Source of the DNA: CBDDEC01 sp965226785
GTDB taxonomy: Bacteria; Chloroflexota; Dehalococcoidia; UBA2979
NCBI GenBank assembly: GCA_965226785.1
Contig: CBDDEC010000003.1
Span: 558,001 to 622,000 of the forward strand
DNA length: 64,000 bases
Direction of reading: 5' to 3'
Below the pieces are notes generated by a model that had not been told where the DNA came from, did no database searches, and saw only the letters and a program-made list of their open reading frames with translations. Made by a program: the position numbers and the translations under genes. Every line of letters begins with the position of its first letter. The first letter of the stretch is position 1. Shown piece by piece: positions 42,499 to 51,600 of this stretch.

Positions 42499-45400
42499 TT
42501 AGTCGTCGCCTGCAGGGGGTGCTTCGAGAGCAATGCTGCGGGTCGGACGCTCCCGCGGGCGGGTGCGCGACACCTCGACGGGCAACCCGTCGACAAGGTC
42601 AATCGTGCGGCCGCGCTGTGCCGGCACGCGCTCGCCGGGCAGCACGTGGCCCGTCAGGTTCAGCGGGTCGACGGCGCTGATCGAGGTGCGCTGACCGTTC
42701 CTGGGTTCGCGGCGGACGCGCCGCAGGAGTTCCACCGCTTCCGGCAGCGCGTACTGCTCGCCGACCACGCCGGCGACGAAGCGCCCGCCGCGAATCGTGC
42801 CGCGTGCCTCGAAGCGTCGCAGCGCCCGCAAGATGAAGCGCCACGGCATTGTCAGGCTCTCGCCGCGCATAAGGTCGCGGAAGACGACGCCGTAGCGCTC
42901 GAGCAGGATCATCGCGACGGCCTCGGCGAGGTCGTCTTCGTCGACGTCATCGGTGCCGGGTGTTGCCTCGGGGGTGACGAGCGCCGACCAGCGGCCCGGC
43001 GGCCCACCGCCCAGGAACAGCCCGTGCGCATAGGCGGAGGCGCGGCGCGCTCGACGCCAACGCTCACGGCGGCCGCCGGCTCCACCCTTGCGGCCGCCTG
43101 CGATCTCACGAAGGCCCTGGAAGCCGTCGGACGTGACCCAGCCGCCGCCGATCAGCTCGCGCAGCCCCTGCTCGACATCGGTGGCGAGCCGTCGCGTGGA
43201 CGTGACCAGCTCGTCGAAGAACAACGCACCGCGTGACTGCAGCGTCGCGAGCACCTCCGCGGCGGCGCCGGTCGACGGCGCAGCGCCGGCCTCGACCCCC
43301 CATCCGCGGCCGATGCCGCGTGTGGCGGACAGCAGCGTGCCGAGGTCCTGCCGCAGGGCGAGCGTCACCGGCGTCGCGCGCGTGGCGGCGGTCGTTGTTG
43401 CCGTCGCCACGCCTGCCTCGTTCACGCGCGGGCGTCGAGGTGTTAGCCGCGCCCAGGTCGCTTCGCCGGCGAGGCAGAGTTCGTCGAGCCAGCTCGACTG
43501 GTAGTCGGGCAGCCGCGCAGCGAGTAACTCTGACTCCCACGCGCCGGCCGGCGCCTCGAAGCCCTGCAGTTTCGTGAGCGCCTGTCGCAATCCGCCGCGT
43601 CCCTCCAGCCGCCCCGCCGACTCGTCGCCGTCGAGGCCGTGCCAGCGCAGCAAGAAGCGCATGTAGTCCTGCTTCGCGACCGGGTCGATCTCGCGACGCA
43701 GCCGGTCGAGCGTGTAGCGGTGAATGCGGGCGAGCAGCCGCCGGTCGCAGAACTCGTCGCTGTCGGTCGAGAGTGTGCGGAACTGGCCGCGCAGCACGAA
43801 GCCGCTCGCCTCAAGCATGGTCAGCCCGCGTTCGACGTCCTTCGCCGGGAGACCGCAGCGCTCGGCCAGCTCCTCCGCCGTGACAGCGGGCGTCACCTCC
43901 GCGTGCCCGCGTAGCAGCAGTCCGCGCGCCGCTTCGCGGTGTTCGATCTCGCGCATGACGCCGGCGGGGAGGTCGAGGAAGGGGATCACCTCCTCGCCGA
44001 AGAGCTCGGCCGCGACCTTCAGTTGCTCGCTGGTCACCCAGATGCGCCGATCGCCAACGGTCAGCGCCACGGCCCGGCGCTGGGCAACGAGGTCGAGCAG
44101 CCACTCCTCCCACTCCTCGACGACGCTGGCATCGATCGCCACGAGGCCGAGCAGTGCGTCGTGCGCCTCGTCCGCGTCCCGCGGCTCCGGCCATGCCTCG
44201 TCGGCCACGCGCTCGATCGCGTCCATGTCGAGCGCGCCGAGGTCCTGCGCGGACTCGGGCAGCCCACGGCGCAGTGTCACGGCACGGGTGCGGCGCTCCT
44301 CCAACGGTGCATCGTCAAGGAACGTGTAGGGCTTGCCGCTGACGATCTCGTGCGCCATCGGTGAGGCCTCGATCGTGTCGCGGGCGTGGAAGCGCACCTC
44401 GCCCGCCTCGACGCGCTCGAGCAGGCCGGTCAGGCCCTCGAGGTCCATCGCCTCGTAGAGGCAGTCGCGCATGGTCTGCTGCATCAGCGGATGCTCGGGC
44501 AGGGTCATCGGGCCGGTGACGTTCTCCTGGCAGCCGACCTGCTCGGGGAACACCGCCGCCATCAGGTCGTCGGCGCGCATGCGCTGGATGAACGGCGGGA
44601 CGCGCTTGCCACCGCGCTGACGCTGCACGGCCAGCGCACGCGTCGTGTTCCAGCGCCAGCGCGTCGGGAACAGCGGTACGTAGAAGACGGACTGCTCGAC
44701 CGACTCATAGACGTTGCGAGGGCTCACCCAGTCGAACGCCTCTTCGAGCGGCCAGGAGTGCTGGGGACCGGAGGAGAGCAGGATCGCGTCGTCGTTCGCC
44801 GCCGCCTGCAACTCGAAGTCGAACGCGACGCAGAAGCGCTTGCGCAGTGCCAGCCCCCAGGCGCGGTTGATGCGCTGCCCGAAGGGCGCATGCACGACCA
44901 ACTGCATCCCGCCTGACTCGTCGAAGAAGCGCTCGAACACGACATCGGTGTCCGAGGCAACGATGCCCATCCCCTCCTGTTGCGCTCGCAGGTAGTCGTA
45001 GATCTGCTGCGCGCCCAGTTCGGGCAGAGCGCACTCACGTCGCAGCCAGGCGTGTGTGCCCTCGCGGTCGTCGAGGCCCCCCACGACATCGCGGCGGAGC
45101 CGGCCCACCTCCTCCGACAGCTCGACAGTGCGTCCCGGCGCCTCGCCGAGCCAGAACGGGATCGTTGGCGGTGCGCCGTGGGCGTCGGACACGCGGACGG
45201 TCGACTGCTCGACGCGCTGGATGCGCCACGAGGTCGAGCCGAGCAGGAAAATGTCGCCGGCCATGCTCTCGATCGCGAAGTCCTCGTTGACGTTGCCGAC
45301 GACGGTGCCCTCCGGCTCCGCGATCACGCGGTAGTCGCCCATCTCCGGGATCGTTCCGCCGTTCGTGAGCGCGGTGATGCGCGAGGCGCGGCGGGCGCGG

Positions 45401-46899
45401 ACAACGCCGTTGACGCGGTCGAGGTGCACCAGCGGCTTCGAGCGCCCGGCGCCATCGCCGATGCCCACTGCCTCCATCTCCACCACCTCATCGAACGCCT
45501 CGCGCGTGAGGTCGCGGAACGGCGTTGCCTGCCGCACCAGATCGAACAGGTCGTCGAGCGGCCAGTCCTGGCAGGCGGCCTCGGCCACGACGTGCTGCGC
45601 GACGACATCGATCGGTCCGACCGGCACCTTGATGCGATCGAGACGCCCCTCGCGGGTGGCCCGCACGAGGGCGGCGCACTCGACCAGCTCGTCGCGCGTC
45701 AACGGGAACAGCCGGCCTTCCGGTCGCAGCCCGAGCGCGTGTCCGGAGCGCCCGATGCGCTGCAGGAACGTCGCGATGCTCCGCGCCGAGCCGAGCTGGC
45801 AGACGAGGTCGATCGACCCGATGTCGATGCCGAGCTCCAGCGAGGCGGTGGCAACGAGCGCGCGCAGCTCGCCCGATTTCAACCGCCGCTCGACCCGCTC
45901 CCGCCGCTCGCGGGAGAGGCTACCGTGGTGCGACGCGACCCAGTCCTCGCCGAGGCGTTCCCCAAGCTGGTGGGCCACGCGCTCGCTCAGGGCCCGCGTG
46001 TTGACGAAGATCAGCGTCGTGTGGTGTTGCCGCACCAGCTCCGCCATGCGGTCGTAGATCTCGCCCATCTGCTCCTTCGGCGCGACTGCTTCGAGGTCGC
46101 TGGGCGGCAGCTCGATGTGCAGTTCGAGGTCACGCTGGTGTCCGAGGTCGACGATCGTGCAGGGCCGGTCGCCGCCGTCGCGATCGACGCCGACGAGGAA
46201 GCGCGCAATGTCCTCGATCGGTCGTTGCGTGGCGGAGAGGCCGATGCGTGCGGGCCGCGGATGGCCCGCCGTGGTGATCACGTGGTCGAGGCGGGCGAGG
46301 GTGATCGCCAGGTGCGAGCCGCGACGGTCCCGGGCGACCGCGTGGATCTCGTCGACGATGACCGTTCGCACCGTCTCCAGGATCTTGCGCGAACGCTCGG
46401 CGGTCGCCAACAGGTAGAGCGACTCCGGCGTCGTGATCACAATGTGCCGAGGACGGCGCACCATCGCCTGCCGTTCGGACTGCGACGTGTCGCCGGTGCG
46501 CAAGCCGACTGTGATCGGCGGCAGCGGGGTGCCCAGCTCCTCGGCGATCGCCTGGATGCCGGCGAGCGGCTCCTCGAGGTTGCGTTCGATGTCGTTGCCG
46601 AGCGCCTTCAACGGCGAGACGTAGACGATCGAGGTCTCGTCCGGCAGCACCTCACCCGGCGGCAGCACCGCGGCACGTTCAACGAGGTCGTTGACGCCGA
46701 CCATGAACGCGGCCAGCGTCTTGCCCGACCCGGTCGGCGCTGCCAGCAGTGTGTCTTGCCCGCTTCGGATCGCCGGCCAGCCCGCCGCCTGAGCGTCCGT
46801 CGGCGCCTCAAAGGTGCGCTCGAACCAGGTGCGAACGGCCGGGTGGAAGCCCGCGAGCACGCCCGCCGTCAGCCCACCAGCGTCGTCGCCGTTCGTCAT
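42499..46899 (-). CDS. lhr: Lhr-family ATP-dependent DNA helicase
   Basis: 1466 residues, the usual full length for bacterial Lhr. Superfamily 2 motifs: Walker A AAPTGSGKT, TTPESLY, DEIHAVARDRRGSHL (Walker B with the Lhr-specific continuation), GLSATQRP, and the second RecA domain VATASLELGID and QRIGRSGH. The winged-helix and C-terminal beta regions follow. Lhr acts in DNA repair as a 3' to 5' translocase. ATG 46899 (GGGGAGAG upstream) is chosen; an upstream extension to 47265 lacks Lhr similarity. Confidence 0.95.
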   Translation of the reverse strand: MTNGDDAGGLTAGVLAGFHPAVRTWFERTFEAPTDAQAAGWPAIRSGQDTLLAAPTGSGKTLAAFMVGVNDLVERAAVLPPGEVLPDETSIVYVSPLKALGNDIERNLEEPLAGIQAIAEELGTPLPPITVGLRTGDTSQSERQAMVRRPRHIVITTPESLYLLATAERSRKILETVRTVIVDEIHAVARDRRGSHLAITLARLDHVITTAGHPRPARIGLSATQRPIEDIARFLVGVDRDGGDRPCTIVDLGHQRDLELHIELPPSDLEAVAPKEQMGEIYDRMAELVRQHHTTLIFVNTRALSERVAHQLGERLGEDWVASHHGSLSRERRERVERRLKSGELRALVATASLELGIDIGSIDLVCQLGSARSIATFLQRIGRSGHALGLRPEGRLFPLTRDELVECAALVRATREGRLDRIKVPVGPIDVVAQHVVAEAACQDWPLDDLFDLVRQATPFRDLTREAFDEVVEMEAVGIGDGAGRSKPLVHLDRVNGVVRARRASRITALTNGGTIPEMGDYRVIAEPEGTVVGNVNEDFAIESMAGDIFLLGSTSWRIQRVEQSTVRVSDAHGAPPTIPFWLGEAPGRTVELSEEVGRLRRDVVGGLDDREGTHAWLRRECALPELGAQQIYDYLRAQQEGMGIVASDTDVVFERFFDESGGMQLVVHAPFGQRINRAWGLALRKRFCVAFDFELQAAANDDAILLSSGPQHSWPLEEAFDWVSPRNVYESVEQSVFYVPLFPTRWRWNTTRALAVQRQRGGKRVPPFIQRMRADDLMAAVFPEQVGCQENVTGPMTLPEHPLMQQTMRDCLYEAMDLEGLTGLLERVEAGEVRFHARDTIEASPMAHEIVSGKPYTFLDDAPLEERRTRAVTLRRGLPESAQDLGALDMDAIERVADEAWPEPRDADEAHDALLGLVAIDASVVEEWEEWLLDLVAQRRAVALTVGDRRIWVTSEQLKVAAELFGEEVIPFLDLPAGVMREIEHREAARGLLLRGHAEVTPAVTAEELAERCGLPAKDVERGLTMLEASGFVLRGQFRTLSTDSDEFCDRRLLARIHRYTLDRLRREIDPVAKQDYMRFLLRWHGLDGDESAGRLEGRGGLRQALTKLQGFEAPAGAWESELLAARLPDYQSSWLDELCLAGEATWARLTPRRPRVNEAGVATATTTAATRATPVTLALRQDLGTLLSATRGIGRGWGVEAGAAPSTGAAAEVLATLQSRGALFFDELVTSTRRLATDVEQGLRELIGGGWVTSDGFQGLREIAGGRKGGAGGRRERWRRARRASAYAHGLFLGGGPPGRWSALVTPEATPGTDDVDEDDLAEAVAMILLERYGVVFRDLMRGESLTMPWRFILRALRRFEARGTIRGGRFVAGVVGEQYALPEAVELLRRVRREPRNGQRTSISAVDPLNLTGHVLPGERVPAQRGRTIDLVDGLPVEVSRTRPRERPTRSIALEAPPAGDD

Positions 46900-47071
46900 C
46901 GCTCTCCCCGCCTCGGACGGCCCTCCGACGCCGCGGCGCGCGACCGCCGAGGTGCGAACATCCGTGCGAGTACAGGATACCGCGCGCCGCGCGCCTCGTA
47001 CGGGCGCTCGTCTCCGAGCGTGGCGCTGTGCTAGAACCTCGGACGAACCATGCGCAGTGACTGGGGACGCG

Positions 47072-48004
47072 ATGCCACTCGATCCGGTAGCGAGGGAAGC
47101 GATGGAGCAGCAGGCGGCCGCTGGCGGCCCGCCCCTCGGCACGATCCCGGCGTCGATCATTCGTGACGCGATGAAGAACGGTCCGCAACCGCCGGAGGGG
47201 CCGCCGTGCCACCGCATCGAGGACATGGAGGTCGCCGGGCCGGAGGGCCCGATCCCGGTGCGCATCTACTGGCCAAGTGACGCCGAGGGCCTGCCGATCA
47301 CCGTCGGCTATCACGGCGGCGGCTGGGTGATCGGCGACATCCCGATGTTCGATCGCACGTGCCGCGAGTTCTGCACGATGGCGGAGACGATCGTGATCAA
47401 CGTCGACTACCGTCTCGCCCCCGAGCACCCGTACCCGGCGGCGGCCGACGACGCTTACGCCGCGTACGTGTGGGCCGCGCAGAACGGCGAGCGCCTCGGT
47501 GGCGACCCCTCGAGGATCGCGGTCGCCGGCTGGAGCGCCGGCGGCAACCTCGCCGCGGTCGTCGCCCAGATGGCACGCGATCGTGGCTCGGCGGGCGGGC
47601 TCGTGCACCAGCTGCTGGTCTGCCCGGTCACCGACCACGTGCGGACGCAGTCTTCGTACGAGGAGAACGGCGAATACGTCCTCACCCCCACGGCGATGGC
47701 GTGGTTCTGGGACTCGTACGTGCCCGACGAGTCGATGCGTTCGCAGCCCTACGCCTCGCCGGCCTATGCCGAGAGCCTCGAGGGCCTGCCTTCGGCGCAC
47801 GTCATCACCGGCCAGTACGACCCGCTGCGTGACGAGGGGATGGAGTACGCCGCCAAGCTCGAGGCAGCAGGCGTCCCCGTCGTCGCGAAGGCGTATGAGG
47901 GCCAGATCCACACCTTCTTCACCAGCACCGACATGTACGATGTCGGCGTCGAGGCCGTCGCAGATGCCGTAGCGGGATTGCGTCAGGCGTTCGGCACCGC
48001 GTAG
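47072..48004 (+). CDS. HSL-family carboxylesterase
   Basis: 310 residues of an alpha/beta hydrolase of the hormone-sensitive-lipase type. The oxyanion motif is HGGGW at 81-85, nucleophile Ser155 in GWSAGG, acid Asp in GQYDPLRDEG, and His in GQIHTFFT. The RLAPEHPYPAA segment between HGGG and the nucleophile is diagnostic. No signal peptide; intracellular ester hydrolysis. Translation from ATG 47072 gives the family-length protein. Confidence 0.93.
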   Translation: MPLDPVAREAMEQQAAAGGPPLGTIPASIIRDAMKNGPQPPEGPPCHRIEDMEVAGPEGPIPVRIYWPSDAEGLPITVGYHGGGWVIGDIPMFDRTCREFCTMAETIVINVDYRLAPEHPYPAAADDAYAAYVWAAQNGERLGGDPSRIAVAGWSAGGNLAAVVAQMARDRGSAGGLVHQLLVCPVTDHVRTQSSYEENGEYVLTPTAMAWFWDSYVPDESMRSQPYASPAYAESLEGLPSAHVITGQYDPLRDEGMEYAAKLEAAGVPVVAKAYEGQIHTFFTSTDMYDVGVEAVADAVAGLRQAFGTA

Positions 48005-48043
48005 CGCACGCCTCGGCGCGTCGCTCGGCACGAAGGGACCACC

Positions 48044-49291
48044 ATGAAGCTCGAGATGTTCCACCTGCACCCGTACCGCGACCTGCCCGAGGACTTCCCG
48101 GAGCAGCACCGCAGCGTCTGGGTCGACGTATCGAGCGAGCTCTTCGACCCGGCCAAGGCCCACCAGATGTACAACGACACGCTCGATGAGCTGGAGTATG
48201 CCGGCAGCATGGGCTTCGACGGCATCTGCGTGAACGAGCATCACCAGAACGCGTACGGCTACATGCCGTCACCGAACATCATGGCCGCGTCGCTCGCGCG
48301 CCGGACCTCGGACGTCGCGATCATCGTCATGGGCAACTCGATCGCCCTCTACGACCCGCCGACGCGCGTCGCGGAGGAGATGGCGATGCTCGACTGCATC
48401 AGCGGCGGGCGCATGGTCTCCGGCTTCCCCACCGGCACCTCGATGGACACGAACTACGCCTATGGGTCGAACCCGGCGACGCTGCGCGACAAGTACGCGG
48501 AGGCGGCGGACCTGATCGTGAAGGCGTGGACCGAGCCGGAGATGTTCACGTGGGACGGCCGCTTCTTCCAGCTGCGCTACGTCAACATCTGGCCGCGCCC
48601 GATCCAGCAGCCGCACCCGCCGATCTGGGTGCCGGGCGCCGGGTCGATCGAAACCTGGGACTGGTGCCTCGAGAAGGACTTCAACTACGCCTACCTCTCC
48701 TACTCCGGCTTCATCCGCGGCAAGCAGGTGATGGACGGCTTCTGGGCCAAGGCCGACGAGAAGGGCATCGAGCGGAACCCGTATCAGGCCGGCTTCCTGC
48801 AGCTCGTCGTGACGGCCGACTCCGAGCAGGAGTGCGAGGAGAAGTTCGGACCGCATGCGGAGTACTTCTACAACAAGATGCTCCACGTCTACCCCGGCTA
48901 CGGCGACGCGCCGGGCTATCGCACCCTGGACACGATCCGCGCCGGCCTGCTGGCGCAGACCGGGTCCTTCGGCGATCGTCCGCCGGCGGCGACGTGGAAG
49001 AACCTCAACGAGGACGGCAACATCGTCTCCGGCACGCCGGAGCAGGTAACCGAGAAGCTCGAGGCGGTGGCCAAGGACTTCAACGTCGGCCACCTGATGA
49101 TGCTCTGTCAGATCGGCTCGATGCCGCACGACCTGGCAATGGAGAACATCAAGCGCGTCGCTACTGAGGTGGTGCCCAACCTGCGCCACATCCACTCCGA
49201 GTACGAGGACCGCTGGTGGCCGCAGATGCTGCAGCCGCGCGTCCAACAGCAGCCCATGTTCGCGCCCGAGACCGCCGTCGCCGGCGACTAG
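48044..49291 (+). CDS. LLM-class flavin-dependent oxidoreductase
   Basis: 415 residues of a luciferase-type TIM barrel: GFDGICVNEHHQNAYGYMPS, LASLARRTSDVAI-like region and SGGRMVSGFPTGTSMDTNY, with HPPIWVPGAGSIETWDW in the second half. This set resembles FMN-dependent monooxygenases of the alkanesulfonate/nitrilotriacetate type. The reaction cannot be inferred more narrowly. It starts 40 bases after the esterase stop on the same strand and precedes the repeat-bearing hydrolase, so the three may be one operon. Confidence 0.93.
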   Translation: MKLEMFHLHPYRDLPEDFPEQHRSVWVDVSSELFDPAKAHQMYNDTLDELEYAGSMGFDGICVNEHHQNAYGYMPSPNIMAASLARRTSDVAIIVMGNSIALYDPPTRVAEEMAMLDCISGGRMVSGFPTGTSMDTNYAYGSNPATLRDKYAEAADLIVKAWTEPEMFTWDGRFFQLRYVNIWPRPIQQPHPPIWVPGAGSIETWDWCLEKDFNYAYLSYSGFIRGKQVMDGFWAKADEKGIERNPYQAGFLQLVVTADSEQECEEKFGPHAEYFYNKMLHVYPGYGDAPGYRTLDTIRAGLLAQTGSFGDRPPAATWKNLNEDGNIVSGTPEQVTEKLEAVAKDFNVGHLMMLCQIGSMPHDLAMENIKRVATEVVPNLRHIHSEYEDRWWPQMLQPRVQQQPMFAPETAVAGD

Positions 49292-49339
49292 ACCTCGAGC
49301 GCTGAGACAATAGTCGGCCAACCGAGGCGGGGAGTGACG

Positions 49340-50212
49340 ATGACCAAGTCGCAGATCGCGGTGGCCAACGGCCGCTTCAACATCGAGGTACGTGAGGAGG
49401 GCAGCGGCGACCCGCTGGTCTTCCTGCATGGCATCTCCGGGCTCGACTGGAGCACCGTCCTGGATGAGCTGGCGAAGACGCATCGCGTGATCGCGCCGCG
49501 CCACCCGGGCTTTGGCGACGAGAGCCAGACCGAACTCGACGACCTCAGCGACCTCGTCTACGCCTACCTCGACGTGCTCGACGTGCTCGACGTGCTCGAC
49601 GTGCTCGACGTGCTCGACGTGCTCGACGTGCTCGACGTGCTCGACGCGCTCGACCTCGACGGCGTGCCGCTCGTCGGCCACTCGCTGGGCGGCATGATCG
49701 CGGCCGAGTTGGCGGCGACGCAGCCGTCGAGGTTCTCGCGGCTCGTCCTGCTCGCGCCGATGGGTCTCTGGGACGGCGATCGACCGATCTTCGACTTCTT
49801 CGCCTGCACGCCGAAGGAGATGGCGATGGCTTTCTTCGTCGACCCGGAAGGCGCTGCGGCGCAGAGCGCCGGTGAGGCCGGCCTGGCGCGCATGGCGCAG
49901 ACCGAGATCGGCACGAGCGAACACAACTCGCTGGTCGAGATCTACGTGGAGCGTGCAAAGACCCTCGCCACGGCGGCCAAGTACCTCTGGCCGATCCCGA
50001 ACCGCCGCCTCGACAAGCGCATCCACCGCATCTCGACGCCGACGCGGCTGGTGTGGGGCTCGCAGGACCACGTCGTCCCCACCTCGTACGCCGACGACTT
50101 TGCGAACGCCATCAGCGACGCCGAGATCCGCATGATCGAGAACGCTGGCCGCGAGCTGATGCTCGAGCAGCCAGAGTCAGTCGCCGCGGCCATCGAGGAG
50201 TTCGTCGCCTAG
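49340..50212 (+). CDS. alpha/beta hydrolase with tandem-repeat insert and His-to-Arg at the catalytic site
   Basis: 290 residues. HGISG (oxyanion loop) at 30-34, GHSLGG with nucleophile Ser115, acid in GSQDHVVP. The catalytic His expected in the C-terminal ENAGH motif is Arg271 (ENAGRELMLEQPE, codon CGC). A run of eight perfect Asp-Val-Leu repeats (78-101), then Asp-Ala-Leu, lengthens the helix before the nucleophile elbow by about 20 residues. Without the His, classical hydrolysis should be impaired, unless the codon is an error. ATG 49340 follows GGGGAGTG. Confidence 0.9.
   Translation: MTKSQIAVANGRFNIEVREEGSGDPLVFLHGISGLDWSTVLDELAKTHRVIAPRHPGFGDESQTELDDLSDLVYAYLDVLDVLDVLDVLDVLDVLDVLDVLDALDLDGVPLVGHSLGGMIAAELAATQPSRFSRLVLLAPMGLWDGDRPIFDFFACTPKEMAMAFFVDPEGAAAQSAGEAGLARMAQTEIGTSEHNSLVEIYVERAKTLATAAKYLWPIPNRRLDKRIHRISTPTRLVWGSQDHVVPTSYADDFANAISDAEIRMIENAGRELMLEQPESVAAAIEEFVA
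49571..49651 (+). repeat. perfect 9-bp tandem repeat (GACGTGCTC) x8 plus one variant unit
   Basis: Eight identical GACGTGCTC units (49571-49642) followed by GACGCGCTC. It encodes (Asp-Val-Leu)8 Asp-Ala-Leu in frame. Because the unit is 9 bp, copy-number change would alter helix length without frameshift. This is a coding minisatellite, not a CRISPR array (no spacers). Confidence 0.95.
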
Positions 50213-50247
50213 TTGCCGCCGTGGCAGCGCGCGCCGAGACTGACGCT

Positions 50248-50511
50248 ATGTTCGACTGGATCCCCTTCGCCGCCGGCATTCTCATCCTCGCCTGGGCGTT
50301 CTTCGCTGGCCTCAGCGCGTTCCGCGGTGGCCTGCACGCGGGCCTCCACGAGGTCGCGCCGCCGCACGCAGCGGCTCCAGACGAGTGCGCGACGATCGAG
50401 GAGACGCGTTCGCCCATGGCGAGGTTCCGCGTCGTGCAAGCGCTGCAGTTCGCGGTTGCCGGCGCCGTCGGCCTGGCCGGGCTCTGGCTGCTGATCCAGA
50501 CCGTCGACTAG
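50248..50511 (+). CDS. small two-helix membrane protein
   Basis: 87 residues: first helix FAAGILILAWAFFAGLSAF, a His/Pro-rich cytoplasmic or periplasmic loop, and second helix LQFAVAGAVGLAGLWLLIQ. Unknown family. It begins 36 bases after the hydrolase stop, probably in the same transcript. GACGCT precedes ATG 50248; there is no clear Shine-Dalgarno. Confidence 0.65.
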   Translation: MFDWIPFAAGILILAWAFFAGLSAFRGGLHAGLHEVAPPHAAAPDECATIEETRSPMARFRVVQALQFAVAGAVGLAGLWLLIQTVD

Positions 50512-50559
50512 CTCGACCGGGCTCCACGCGTGCTCTACGGTGCCGCGAGGGAGGGTGCC

Positions 50560-50931
50560 ATGGCCTCTGTGCGGTACATCGTGAACAACGTGGACGAAGC
50601 GATCGACTTCTACGTCGAACACCTCGGTTTCGAGCTCAAGCAGTCGTTTGGACCGCCGTTCGCGCAGGTGGGACGTGACGACCTCGACCTCTGGCTCGCC
50701 GGGCCCGAGTCCTCGGCGGCACGCCCGATGCCGGACGGCGCGGAGCCTACGCCGGGCGGCTGGAACCGCCTCGTGATCCAGGTCGACGACATCGCCGCGA
50801 CCGTCGAGGGGCTCCGCAAAGACGGTGCGACGTTCCGGAACGACATCGTGACCGGCCCCGGCGGTCAGCAGATCCTGGTCGAAGACCCCTCCGGCAACTG
50901 CGTCGAGATCTTCCAGCCGGACGCGGGCTAA
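50560..50931 (+). CDS. VOC-family protein (glyoxalase/dioxygenase-like)
   Basis: 123 residues: VRYIVNNVDEAIDFYVEHLG, NRLVIQVDDIAATVEGLRKD and ILVEDPSGNCVEIFQP, the standard single-module VOC layout with an end Glu in VEIFQ. GAGGGAGGG lies ahead of ATG 50560. Substrate unknown; the SSAARPMPDGAEPTPGG loop is a plausible entrance loop. Confidence 0.93.
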   Translation: MASVRYIVNNVDEAIDFYVEHLGFELKQSFGPPFAQVGRDDLDLWLAGPESSAARPMPDGAEPTPGGWNRLVIQVDDIAATVEGLRKDGATFRNDIVTGPGGQQILVEDPSGNCVEIFQPDAG

Positions 50932-50940
50932 GATCGAGGT

Positions 50941-51500
50941 ATGACAAACATCGTTGACTCGCTCGCCATCAACACCGCACTCCACCTCAACGAGGCGACG
51001 CTCGCCGCCGCGTTCGCCGACCTCGACGCGCCGCCCGCCGAACGCGGCGGGCTCGACCACCTCGTCGTACGCGGCGAGGACGACTCACACCGCGTCGTCG
51101 AAGCGATCACGCTCTCGCCCGAGCGCGGCATCCACGAGGACCGTTGGGCCGCCGGTGATCGTGAGGACGCGCAGGTCGCGATGATGGAGACCGCGGCGGC
51201 CTCGCTCTTCGCCAACGGGCAGCCGCTGGCGCTGTTCGGCGACAACCTCTTCGTCGCCCTCGACCTCTCCGCTGCGAACACACCTGTCGGCGCTCGTATC
51301 CGCGTCGGCAGCGCGGTGCTCGAGAGGTATCCGTGTACCCGCACACCGCCTGCGGAACCTTCCGTGAGCGCTTCGGCGTGGACGCTGCGCGCTTCTCCGG
51401 CCGCGCGCCTGAACGCCAGTTGCGCGGGCTGTTCCTCAACGTCGTCGCGGCCGGCAGCGCCGCTCCCGGCGACACCGTCGAGGTCGTTTCGCGGCCCTAG
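50941..51500 (+). pseudogene. MOSC-like protein, frameshifted near 51330
   Basis: From ATG 50941: MTNIVDSLAINTALHLNEAT then LDHLVVRGEDDSHRVVEAIT and SPERGIHEDRWAAGD. After AVLE near 51327 the frame slips; two bases removed (or one added) restores VSVYPHTACGTFRERFG through FLNVVAAGSAAPGDTVEVVS ending TAG 51500. The order ... RIRVGSAVLE ... YPHTACGTF ... AGSAAPGDTVEV fits the C-terminal half of MOSC-domain proteins, which handle molybdenum cofactor or pyridoxal-linked sulfur chemistry. Single lesion; error or early decay. Confidence 0.7.
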
Positions 51501-51600
51501 CTCCGCCTCTGCAGGCAACTCGGACGCTTCCCGACCGCGTGATACGCTCCGCCGCGGCCCGCCACCTCGGCGGGTGCGCTGCGCGAGTGAGGGAGGCGAC

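Noticed and set aside
44980..47034. 684-residue open frame on the plus strand
   Set aside because: Antisense to the Lhr helicase, Arg/Ala/Asp-rich composition without domains; a product of high GC.
49571..49651. Repeat array resembling CRISPR
   Set aside because: Contiguous 9-bp units with no spacers and inside a coding frame.
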